Below are positions 46,950 to 57,649 of a DNA stretch of 64,000 bases, in pieces (position 1 is the stretch's first letter; each line of letters starts with the position of its first letter). A program made the translations under genes and the position numbers. The notes under the pieces were generated by a model. It did not search any database, had not been told where the DNA came from, and saw only the letters and a program-made list of their open reading frames with translations. The DNA lies in contig CALSCR010000057.1 of NCBI GenBank assembly GCA_943704495.1, positions 1-64,000 on the forward strand, in the 5' to 3' direction. The stretch is from Pigoraptor chileana. Its lineage: Eukaryota > Opisthokonta > Filasterea.

Positions 46950-49830
46950 CAGTGTTGCGGTGATGCGGGGTCGATGCTCAGCAAGGTTATATTGGACGAT
47001 TTGTGTGCGAGTGTTGCGGAGGGCATTATGAAAATGTACAAAAGTTTACATAAGTTTGCAAAAAGGGACGTGCCATAAACGGCCCCATAACCGACTCACA
47101 CAACAAAAGCGGATTGGCGTAGAATCACACGCGACAATGGCAGTAAACAGAGAGATGCAATAAATTTGCACAACTCAGACCCACCCCAATGATATAGACA
47201 AGCTCGCCCTTGTCCTCGGCGGCCTGGAGAGTGTTTATGAGCCACTGCAGCTCACCGGCAGGATCTGTCTGGTTGATCAGAATCCACCTGTGCGTTGCAT
47301 GCAGCACATGCACAGTGATGCACAGTGTGCAAACACACACCAGCAATATGTGCGCACACGAAGAATGTGGGAGAGAACGAGGGGAAGGCGAATGAAGGAC
47401 GAAGCGATTGATGAGAGTCAATAGAGAGTAAGCAATATTATTGAACGTGAAGTAAAAAAAACCAATGGCATCACGATGACGCCATAACTTACCAATTCTG
47501 GTTGTTGCAATAGTTCATATTCAGCGAAATGAGGCGAAGACCGTCCTCGATAAGGGTCTGCGTCGGTGAACAAAGGCGATATGCAGAGGAAAAGGCGATG
47601 CGATTGTCAGCACGCCCACCCATCACTCGAAGAACAAGAACGATAGATAAAACACGCACACGCACTCTCTCACACAGCACCACACCCACACACGCACTCT
47701 CTAACACGCACACGCACACACACACACACCGTGTAGAAGCCACCCTGCTTGATGGTGCTGATTGTGTCTGTGGGAAGCCAGCTCGACCACGATTTGACGA
47801 GCTGCGCATCCGAAGGAGGACGCAGGGTAAGCCAATGATTTTCACGAGGTCGCTGGCAATCAACACAACAGTTCGTTAAGTAAAAGGCCAAAAAGAGCAA
47901 ACAACAGCAATGCAATGAACGACGCGATGTGATACAAAACACAGGCATGGTGCACGTGTGTGTGTGGCGTTGACAGAGTAGATCCGCTGACACACGCACC
48001 CCATCGAGAAGCCAGTCGTCGGAATCATCGCCAGTGATGTATGGCGGGGGAAAGCTGTTGACGGGAGCGCCCTCGTGGTTGCCAAGCGACGGAAATACGC
48101 GGGTATTCGGGAAATATTTGAGGAGAATGTCCGTCGACGACTGAATGGCGGCGAGCTGGTCATCACGTGACTGGTTCCACACATTGTGTGCCGGCACGTC
48201 GCTGTGGTGTGCAGCGGAGGATAGAAGATGTAGGATTCAAGTCAGCGTCTCAGGAGCCGTGCCAATGGACTCCACAAGAGCGAGAGAAAGAGAGAGAGAC
48301 AAACGCACATCTAATATAAACACCGTCCATCCACTGTACCCAATTGACGATGCATATACGCCATAACACACACAGTGGCTCCTGATAAGTGCCATGCACA
48401 ACAACAAGAAGCAATAGCAATAGCAACAGCAACAGCCCGCACACATATCATGAACACGACGCAAGTGTGGAGTGTCGCTGCTGCTCTATATAGCCACTTC
48501 CCCGCGCTGTAATATGTACACGCACCCAGTCCAAAAGATATAGTCGATGGGAGGAGTCATCTTGGACGCGGTCTCAAGCGCGTTCTCGAGAAGCGCAAGG
48601 GGAGTGTCTGCACGTCACCACACCACATAGACACAGCGATACACAAAGACAGACAAAGACACAGACAAGGGCAAATAGAGATGAATGCAGTCCCAATTAG
48701 TTTCAGGATAGACCAATTAAACTGGACGGACACATACCCACGAGTGAGAGTCACACAACACGCACTGCCAACATCACGTACCACAGTTGTAGTCGCCCCA
48801 CTTTCCGGCAGACGTTGCGCCAGTGCCAGGGCCGTTGGGCGGGCGGCAGCACAAGGGTTCCCCGCACTGTGTGTTGAGGCCGACCTGCGAGCACCACAAA
48901 AACAAACTGTGCATTGAGCAAAGTGCCCCCACCAAAATGCCGCCACTTTTCCTCCATTACATGGCGCATCCCAAAGGCCTCGACATCATCGACGAATTGC
49001 AGACAGAAGCACCAAACTCACAGTGTAGAGAGGGTCGTGGTGCGTATCACTAAGATGAAGAACGCGGCGGACAGGGCTGCCGGGCGTCGGCGGTGTGCGG
49101 GGATTCAGGGGCGGCTTGGGCGTGGACGGCAGCGTAATGTTCCACTTAGCAAGGGGAGAGGGATCCTTGGCGCACAGGTGCACGATGCCGCAAATTTCCG
49201 CGGGACTCAGAACAACATCCTCAAAGACAGTGACGACTTCGTGCGTAAACTCGGGAATCACAAGCGAGCACTGAAGCGGAGGGTGTTGAAACGACGACGG
49301 AGGGAAGTGGGTTCAGGAGAGAGAAACTTCAAAGAAATGCAAATGATGCGAAAGAATTCAACAAAAGTTGATAACATGCAAGCGACATACATGCGAATCA
49401 GTAATAAGGCATCGTCGAGGGAGCCGAGGCACTGGCACATACCACATTCTTGTCCTCAATCTTGAACGTGATGCACACGTCTGTCGCAACAGTGTTGATG
49501 AGGCTCATGGGCGAGTGGTCCTTTATTAAACCTTGGATCTTTCCAAGCGCATATGTGCAGACATCGCACGAAATCTGCAAAGAGCATGTGAGCGCACGTA
49601 TTTCATTGTGGAAGGGTGAGTAAATAAAGAAATCTCACGGGGCCCCGACGAAATCTAGACTATTGAATAGTGACAACGCGCAAACACACCCACAACCACA
49701 TGCACACGCACACACACACACACACACACACCGCCGAATATTTCTGCTTGAATTCGACGGGGGCTGCGTTCAAAGGAGCGACACAGAGCGCAAGAACGGC
49801 AAACGCACAAATGGCGCGAATGGACGCCAT
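46122..49830 (-). CDS. SMPD1: acid sphingomyelinase, 11 exons
   Basis: Exons are 49830-49732, 49574-49443, 49270-49022, 48884-48782, 48607-48526, 48201-48000, 47852-47730, 47557-47493, 47287-47185, 46890-46765 and 46592-46122, 584 residues. Residues 1-23 form a signal peptide ([20 protein letters not shown]). A saposin-B domain follows ([13 protein letters not shown] to EICGIVHLC). The calcineurin-like metallophosphoesterase core shows [64 protein letters not shown] and [11 protein letters not shown], covering all expected metal ligands. The Cys-rich C-terminus ([13 protein letters not shown]) is also typical. It hydrolyses sphingomyelin to ceramide and phosphocholine in lysosomes or outside the cell. 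Its 3' end faces RPIA across only 300 bp (45821-46121). Introns 1 and 7 begin directly with (GT)n. Confidence 0.94.
48227..48277 (+). repeat. intronic copy of the 50-bp dispersed repeat
   Basis: Reads GATGTAGGATTCAAGTCAGC and ends in TGGACTCCACAAGAGCGAGAG with a trailing GA tract. It lies in intron 5 of the minus-strand acid sphingomyelinase gene, antisense to it, and is slightly more diverged than the copies at 50932 and 55271. Confidence 0.85.
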
Positions 49831-50648
49831 GATGCTCTGCCCAGAGACAACAAAGTAATCAACGGTAGTGATGTAAATGAGACCAGAGCGCTTAACAATA
49901 TGCAATATCCTGATTCACACCGTGGAATAGTCCTTTAAAGGGAAGCAAGTCTGAGAATGAAAAGGATGAGTGCATGCATCATCAAGAGAAGAAGTGCCAC
50001 TAATAAGAACGAACTCAGTCGGCGGCATCGGCATGGACGGCAGCCAGTGCCCCAATGGAGACCCCGTGCCCCAATTACCGCGCTGTGATTGGCTCGCCAG
50101 AATTGTCTGCGCACCCAATCACAGCGCACTCGCAATCCTGCCCCAAAATGCCTTTGTTACAGTATCAGTGGTTGTGATCATCCACCCACAAAAGAAGGCA
50201 AGGAGTGCATTGTTTGCTGCGGTCTTGCGTCAGTCTTCCCTCAGACATGTCGGAATCAACTCAGAGTGGCGGGTGCTGTGCTCATGGACTACACAATGGG
50301 TAGGTTGCTTCAAGAGAAGCAATCCAACACAGGACGCACCACTCCGACAAACACATGTAATATGGCGCTGCCATTGATGCAATTGTTCCACGCCACGGTC
50401 AGGCGGATTTTATGTACAAAAGTTCGAATATAGAGAAACGGGCATCGGATGCCAAGGAAGGGGACTCAAGGGGGGCAATTCAAAGACAGACGAGCACGCA
50501 ACGAAGGCCAAAGACAGTAAACGAAAAGATGGGGAGGCTGGCAGCCAAGACAACAGCACAAGATCAACATGAGTACACACACAGAATACATATAAATATG
50601 CGAGCCTTGCCCATGATCAGCGACGGGATCGCAGCGAGAGAATCGATC
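49831..50648. other. intergenic region upstream of acid sphingomyelinase
   Basis: No exon seen. It contains a weak relative of the dispersed repeat at about 50262-50300 (GTGCTGTGCTCATGGACTAC). A near-inverted pair of CCAATCACAGCGC / GCGCTGTGATTGG-type sequence at about 50079-50125 could be CCAAT-box elements of the promoter. Confidence 0.4.
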
Positions 50649-52381
50649 TCACTGTGCAACGGCAAACTTGCCATACTTGAGCTTTTCTGTACGGAGGAAT
50701 TTGACGTGCGGCTGCCAGATAAACTCGTATCCCTTGAATTTGGGGACATCCGGGGCGGGTATGCGCTCTCGCCAGCCCTCGTAGACAAATCTGTGTGTGC
50801 ATGGGCACAGAGCAAGGGAAGGCAGGGCATTAGTACAGCATGAACAAGACATAATCAAATATTCAGTGAGTGTCTTCGGCGCAGCTGTATCCATGGACTC
50901 CACAAGAGAGAGAGAGAGAGAGATAGCGAGAGATGTAGGATTCAAGTCAGTGTCATAGGCGCTGTGCCCATGGACTCCACAGAGAGATAGCGAGAGAGGG
51001 AGAAGTGAAAATACCCACACTTGGGTCGGATGGCGCGCCACCTCCAGGGGACTCCGTTCCTTGCGGTTGCACTGGCTCCCAACCTCCCGGATGAAGATGG
51101 TGCATGTTTTGGAGCCCTTGCGATAAAGATCCTCCCTACGTATGAACACGCACAAGAGGACCACAAACAACAGCAACATCATCATCATGAATCAGCACCG
51201 AACAAGGCATTCAGGCGGTATTGCACACATCCCTGGAAAAAGTATGTACAATTCACATACAAACACACACACATACACACACATGCATGTACATATACAC
51301 ACACATGCATGTACATATACACACACTGCACAAATACGCAACAATCACATATACATATCACAGATACATGCTGTCAACCCAAGTAGATTATATAGAACAT
51401 GCTAGAAACAATGCTAATCTACGGGCGCACCTCTTCGCAGCCTTCTTGGCGCCGTCCCGTGGATACTTGAGGCGCCCGAGTCCCGTTCCATGCGGGCCAT
51501 AACCAAAGATCACCGGGTGCTTGCTGTTGGGGCGCATAACGGGCTTGTGCGTTGAATCGAGCAGAATGTACTTGCGGGGCGCTGCGCAAACCACCGTGAG
51601 CAATAAATGTCATGTGAAGGGCAAAGGTAAGAACAGGCCCCACAGTGGTGCATCCCAAAGCCCCCATTGCAAGCCATACTGCAATATACTGCTACGAGGA
51701 GGGTTGCACAGGTTGTGCTGTAATGGATCAAGAAATAGATGGATATGGACGAGCGGATGCACACGAACGCAATGTGATGTGGATGTGTGCCTGTTGAAGC
51801 AAATGTATGCCTTCACCCCCCCTCACACTCCCAACAAAATAAACTAATACAATTAAAAACACACAACTGCGCCTCTGCCGTTGACAAGCAACCAAGAAAC
51901 TTACGCAGCTCGGCTCGCTTCTTGCGGTCCTTTTCAGGCAAGGGTTCGCCGTCCTTAATTTCAGTAGGCTCACGGCTCACCTCCCGCGGCTCATCACTGT
52001 CGCTGTCAGACGCGACATAGCGAGTCGCCTGCGGTGCACATAGATGCAGTGTCATAAATAAACGGTAGCTTACAGGCTTGCAATACTCGAAAGATTGCAA
52101 GCGCCATGGGAACCACTTGTCGCATCATAATCCGACGCAAGCCTCGCAAATGGCGCACCGCCGCAAAAACCAACCTTTCGTGCATTAGCAGCGTTAATTG
52201 CAGCAAGCTGAGAGCTGAGGGGGCCCATCCCCACCACAGGCATGGATAGTTTGGGCATGATCGAAGGAGGTGTGAGCAGATGCGCCTGAGCTCTGCTCGT
52301 CACCGGCAGCGCATCCGCCGGGGGTTCCATAGGCGCCGCTGCCTGTCCCCGCTTTGCTCCCTTTGCACTCACACGCCCCAT
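50649..52381 (-). CDS. uncharacterised basic protein, 5 exons
   Basis: Exons are 52381-52175, 52028-51905, 51581-51431, 51135-51019 and 50790-50649 (phases 0, 1, 2, 2), 246 residues. The N-terminal 70 residues are Ala/Pro-rich. An acidic Ser/Asp stretch follows (VASDSDSDEPREVS), then a Lys/Arg-rich helix (LPEKDRKKRAELRK). The C-terminal half looks folded: KYILLDSTHKPVMRP, HPVIFGYGPHGTGLGRLKYP, TCTIFIREVGSQCNRKERS, FVYEGWRERIPAPDVPKFKG and YEFIWQPHVKF. I do not recognise the family. The acidic-then-basic linker is common in nuclear proteins. The intron 4 donor was placed at CAAGT|GTGGGT because only that keeps the reading phase. Confidence 0.7.
50861..50981 (+). repeat. two intronic copies of the 50-bp dispersed repeat with a GA spacer
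   Basis: Copies at 50861-50906 (diverged) and 50932-50981 (near consensus, GCGCTGTGCCCATGGACTCC) are separated by a GAGAGA tract. Both lie in intron 4 of the minus-strand uncharacterised gene, antisense to it. Confidence 0.85.
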
Positions 52382-53104
52382 TCTCACTCGCAAAGATGGC
52401 GATCTAAAGGGGACTCGAGTTGATGATTATGTAAGACCCTTCGTTTCTAAACTTTGGCGTTTGAAGTGCATGGGTTGAGTCTACGGTTAGGGTATCCATT
52501 GAGAAATGGAAGATGTGAGAGTAACGTTTGTGTAATTGTGACCCTCACCGCACACTCACGCGTCAACCCTACTTTCCCATTCAAAAGTCCAATACTGAAC
52601 GCCACCGCCGACCTCTCGATGCAGCAAATTGAAATGGGCGCACTTTATTGCACGAATTTATCCCATCGTCCCACATTAAATCACGAGTGCAAACGAGGGG
52701 TTACACCCAGAGTTTATTCTGTGTAACTCTGGGATACGGACTAATCGAGCGAGATCTCGTAAATATTTTGAAACTGGGCCGTCACGCATATTAACAAAGT
52801 GCATGTAACGCCCAATATCAAGGGTTCTCATAATTATGAGAACCCTTGCCAATATGTGTCATCGGACACGTCATCGCCGCGCGTCAATTGATCGTGCATT
52901 GGTGTCCATGCATACCGGGGGCTGCTGAATACATACGGGGTGTGTGGTGTAACGCTGTACTCTTAATGGCTCGTCTTGTTCAGTCTGTTTGGCGACTACA
53001 GTACGTGTGTATTGTGGGATTCGGATTCGCTCACGTATCGGAGCTCACGAAGCGAGTGGAGAGGAGTGAGTGTGTCCAAAGTCCTGCATAACACACATGC
53101 TGGT
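52382..53104. other. intergenic region
   Basis: No exon seen between the DGAT1 stop and the start of the next gene. The only structured item is the 28-bp palindrome at 52820-52847. Confidence 0.5.
52820..52847. terminator. perfect 28-bp palindrome, possible RNA hairpin or binding site
   Basis: AAGGGTTCTCATAA reads into its own reverse complement with no loop, and near-identical CCAATATC / CCAATATG flank it. It lies about 260 bp beyond the DGAT1 stop codon and about 440 bp before the next gene's ATG. It could act in 3'-end formation or as a dimeric protein site. The terminator type is a guess. Confidence 0.3.
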
Positions 53105-55202
53105 TCACTTGGAACTTTGATCTACTGATAGTACTCGCGACAATACGACACAGCCTTCACAAGGGGGTGGGGGGATAAACAACATTAGGGAAGCCGAGTC
53201 AGCAAAGAGCGTGCAATGGACTCCATTATTGCGGTGCAAATTGGCCAAACTGCAAACAGCAGAATCCAAAAAGGTGTGCAACAGTGATCCCATCGTCATT
53301 GCCCACACGAAACACAAACAGGATCCCATTGTCATTGTCCACACAAACAGGACCACCACAAGGCCACAATTCAAGCCATAACGCACCAGAATCGGCGGGC
53401 CAGTCATGAGGCCAAACCAGAAGAAAATGTTGCCGAATACAGTCCCCTTGAACAGCCGATTGATGAAGATGAGCGGGAGTTGGAACATTTGCATTATCAG
53501 CAAATATGGGCGGATCACCCGCAGCGACACGGCAAGCAGCAGCTACGAATGCAAGCAGGGAGTGGGAGAGAGAAGGGGGGGGGGCGGGACAGAGCGAACA
53601 CGAGAACAATCGAGAGCTTGTCAGTTATGCCCTATATGCCCACAGTATCGGTCTCCACTGGCACCAGTTCAAATAATCGTACGCTCATTCCGTTAGACAA
53701 GAGACAGACACATGATATAAACAATGAGTGATTGGATCGGAGGCAAAAGAGCGCAAATGACAGGGGCCGATTCCAGTTCTGGGATATAGCCATTGCATAC
53801 ACTTGACAAACATAATTGAGGGATTCCCCACTCTGGTGGAAGGCCAAATGTACTGGCGAATGCACAGGCCTGTTACAAGTCAACGCCTCACCTCGTGTAC
53901 GAGCGAGGAAAAGAAAAAGGTTGCAAAGGTGGCCTGGATCTTGCTGGCCTTGTATGTGACCATGGATTCAAGATAGACGTGGCGGAGGAGAAATTCATGG
54001 ACGGGCTTGTTCCACTTGCGCGCATACTGAAGAGACGATGGAGGGCGATGGCGTCGAGTGGGGCGATGAAGCAAGAGCACGAACCAGGAACAAGAACACA
54101 AAGCGTGAATATGTGCGCATGCGTGTGCGTGGATGGGTGCAATTAAGAAACAGAAATCAAGTCAGTATTGGACGCTGTGCTTCAGGACTACACAAAGACG
54201 GACACAATGGACGAAGTGTGGCGTTTGAAGTGCAACACGTGATGATTCCCTCCACCAGTGCACGCAAACCAGCACCGAGTGCGCAGTGCATCGACGAACC
54301 TCATCAAAGGTCGTGCTGTTCCACCAGTCAGAATAAAACTCCCTGTCGGCAAACCGCGTGAATTCGGCGGCGACATTGCAAACGCACTCGAAAATGACAT
54401 AGAAAACCATCAAGTGGATCGACATGAGCGGGACGACAAGCAGAGACACGGCCTCGTAGAAGGAGAGCTGGTTCGACTGCTGAAGTATCGGCACAACGTA
54501 CTGCGACATCACCGTGTACATGAAGCCCATGCACGCAATGAAGGCAAGCACCTGCAAACAATGGTGGCGCGTGATGGCACACCAGCTTTGTTAGTGCTCA
54601 TGCTGTCCTAAACTGAATCCCTAGCATGGACGGGGATTGACGTTTTGCGAGTTGCCGCTGTTCGTGTATGTCCATGTGACTGTAATGTGTGCGTGTATGT
54701 GCATGCAGAAGTTTGAGAAGCCCGTCTATCTATCCCTCAAACATGAATAAAAGCGCCCAATGCACACGATGATCCCGAGTACTCTTAACCAACCCCGAAG
54801 CCCAACTAATCCAAACCCGAACCCACGCACCTTCTCCAAAATATAGCCGATGCGAATGCGCTCGGTCCGCGGGTACTCCATTTCGTAGACAAGCGTCGGG
54901 GCGCAGCAGTAGTAGAGATAGTTGCCCAGAGTGATGTTATTGGGAAACTGCACGCCGCTCGGCGCAATGAGGGGATCGCTCTTACTGCGCTTGCGACCGT
55001 GCGATGCGCCGTCGTCGCTGTGTGCAGCTGCCGCGGTTGACTCGTCTTCAGAATCCACATATTCCCCGCGCAATTTTGACTTGTGAATTTCCATCAAGTC
55101 CCTGTTGCACAACCAAACAAATACACGCACACATAATACCAACGAGAGTTAGTGAGATGTAGGATTTAATTCAGTGTCTTAAGCGCTGTGCCCATGGACT
55201 CC

Positions 55203-55256
<54 letters not shown>

Positions 55257-56688
55257 GTGAGAGAGAGAGAGATGTAGGATTCAAGTCAGTGTCTTAAGCG
55301 CTGTGCCCATGGACTCCACAATTGAGTCAGTGAGAGGAAGCAAGAAGAAACATGCGCTGATGGCAACACGTGACCACTTTCATTTCAACCGCGACATGGT
55401 CCATATAGAGCACCTGTTTGTTTGGATGAACGAGTGCATCTTCATGAAGAGCACAAATGTTTGCATAAGCAGACACATGGATTGGCTGACTCCGAAGTTC
55501 TGCTGCAGGGCAAGGAGAATGGCAGTGCCTGTGGTGCGAACATGGACGATGCACGAGGTACCCATACGGCCATGTGTGTGTGTGTGTGTGTTTGATATGT
55601 GCAGTGGGAAAGAGAGGCGCAGTTGTGTGAGCAATACTGTAGAATGCACAAGCGCTTGAAGTGCGTGTGACTGACATACCAAACATTCGTAAACACGCCA
55701 CATGCACATCACAAAAATACCAACCGATCATCGTTGCTTGGAGACCGTGGTGGAGGAGAAAGATTGCCCAGCCCGGCAGTACATCCATCACAATGATCTG
55801 TGTTGTAAATGGTTAAAGACCGCCACAACATTAAAGGACGCACGGATCAGCCTCAAGGAAATGTGCCCCAATCGTGAAGCTTGTGATCATCATCTCTCTT
55901 TGTCTCTCCTACACCGACTTTTGCATCACTGTCGCTCTCCTCGTACACACACTCCAGACACAATCTGATATGGCCTCTGTTGCCCAGGGGCACCAAATAG
56001 TGGGTTTCCACAAGCTGTTGTCGGCAGGTGGTACCACACATGTCCTGCGCGATTGCTTGATAGTGAGCATGGGATATGCATATGCATCCGACGCACCTTT
56101 GCGAGCCCAACCGCGCCAAAGGACATTGCGCAGACGGCGAGGACGACAACAACCAGCTTGACGAGATCCTCAGACAGCGATCCGAGGAGCGTGAAATCAA
56201 GCAGGATGCCCCGGCTCGCATAGTTAGCCGTCATGTTGGTAAACACAAAGTATACGAAAGCTGTATTGGCGGACAAGAGAATGCTTTACTTTGGTGAGTA
56301 ATGTGCATCAAACAGAAATAAGTGGGCACAAGAATTGTGGACTCGGAACAAAGATTCCCACATATGAATACATGTCTTTACCTAAGCCCATTAAGCTATA
56401 GAAGCCCCAAAACGGAGAGGCGCCGATTGCTGAATCGTGCGTCGTATCGAGGCGGGACGTCCTCGCGATGAATTTGGTCTTGACAATTCTGTAGGCGACA
56501 AAAACCCATACAATAATTTAACCCTTGCACTCGTCAAAATGCAACACTACAAGGTCATGATGTGATGTGTATGTGAACTTTGCTTACTCTCGCTTTGCAG
56601 GGCTGCGCGGGGCGACCTTTGCGGGACTTGCCGTGGGCGTCGCATCTTTGTCTTTGCTTTGGCTTTGGCGCCGCGGTCGCAGCTCCAT
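53105..56688 (-). CDS. DGAT1: diacylglycerol O-acyltransferase 1 (MBOAT family), 10 exons
   Basis: Exons are 56688-56588, 56488-56382, 56260-56097, 56014-55949, 55797-55725, 55528-55414, 55101-54831, 54551-54300, 54026-53892 and 53542-53105, 573 residues. The N-terminus is short, basic and probably cytosolic (MELRPRRQSQSKDKDATP). Multiple membrane segments follow. The diagnostic ER enzyme motifs are APTLVYEMEYPRTERIRIGY, FADREFYSDWWN, WNKPVHEFLLRHVY and the catalytic-histidine helix FFSSLVHEL at about residues 420-430. It makes triacylglycerol from diacylglycerol and acyl-CoA. Exon 4 (22 codons) is the least certain; its donor was chosen to keep phase 0. After the family's usual end near TGPPILVRYG the frame runs on about 100 residues, including a near-duplicate FVWTMTMGS / FVWAMTMGS. 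A missed last intron is possible. Confidence 0.9.
55156..55320 (+). repeat. two intronic copies of the 50-bp dispersed repeat around a (GA)n tract
   Basis: Copies at 55156-55205 and 55271-55320 (GATGTAGGATTCAAGTCAGT) flank a GA microsatellite of about 65 bp. They share TCTTAAGCGC where other copies have TCATAGGCGC, so this pair probably duplicated locally. They lie in intron 6 of DGAT1, antisense to it. Confidence 0.9.
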
Positions 56689-57649
56689 CCCCGTCATTCT
56701 CCAATGTAATCAATCGGCGGTTCAAAAAACATGTGCCAACGAAAAGGAACGGAAGGATACCAACAGCCAAGAAAAAACTCCAATAGACGGCGGAAAGTGC
56801 CTTGAAATAAGGTTAGGTGTGTCAATGCATAAGAGTTTACAAAATAGACGGATGCAATCGCAGTGTCACAGTGAGTGTCAGTCAGCCTGTAAACAAAACA
56901 GACTGAGATTGCGGAAGCGAGATTTCGGAAATACGCAGTTTCCCCAGCATGTGATGTGAGCTAAAAATAGCCCATTGCCCTTGGGGTAGTTTTCAGGTAA
57001 CAAAATTGGGGTGCCTTTCGGTTGTAACAGTGGGGTGCCTTTGGGTTGTAACAGTGGGGTGCCTTTGGGTTGTAACAATGGCAAGGGTACTAACCAAGTA
57101 AGTAAGGTAAGTACCCTGGTAAGTACCCTTGACAATGGGGTGCCTGCCGTGGGTTGTAACAATGGTGCCTCTGGGTTACTCGGTTAGGTAACAATGAAGA
57201 GTCTCAGGTGAGGAGTCGTTGGTTTTGATTGCTGATCGCGCTGCTCAAGCTCATTTGCCGTCTGCACATTGTGCAATGGCCAGTATTTCGTTTCATACTA
57301 AGTTACACACTGTCGCAAGGCGAGTTTAGTGGCGGCCGCCGGCCACTGCGAAAGACATCAGTAACTGCCGCAGCCCAACCCGTTGGTGTGGCAGATGACT
57401 GCGATTCTTCGACGTGTTTGGATCTCGGAGATGTGCCATACGCTTACACATAATAAAACTAAGTTCGCTGCAGTCGACGCCAACGGAAAAAAGGCAGCAT
57501 TGCACAGAGTATGTCCAGCGATGCCATATCCACAGCAAAATAGTTTGAAGGGGCAGCACTGTGTAACTCATACATGAAATGGAGAGATGCGAACCATTAA
57601 TTTTCATAAAAGCCATCCAGATACATTCGGTAATGTATCATCCTCCGCC
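56689..57649. other. intergenic region between DGAT1 and SCYL2
   Basis: It carries the DGAT1 promoter and the 3' flank of SCYL2. Apart from the tandem repeat at 57007-57078 and its degenerate outliers to 57180, I see no gene. Confidence 0.5.
57007..57078 (+). repeat. tandem repeat, three 24-bp units
   Basis: Three units of TGGGGTGCCTTTGGGTTGTA plus ACAG follow one another with one to two mismatches. Degenerate units recur at 57131-57180. A GTAAGTA/GTACCCTGGTAAGTACCC stretch lies between. Confidence 0.85.

Noticed and set aside
56555-56770. Longer DGAT1 start in another frame with a hydrophobic segment (AVGILPFLFVGTCFL)
   Set aside because: That frame does not connect in phase to exon 2. The frame starting at ATG 56688 does, and it gives a DGAT1-like basic N-terminus.
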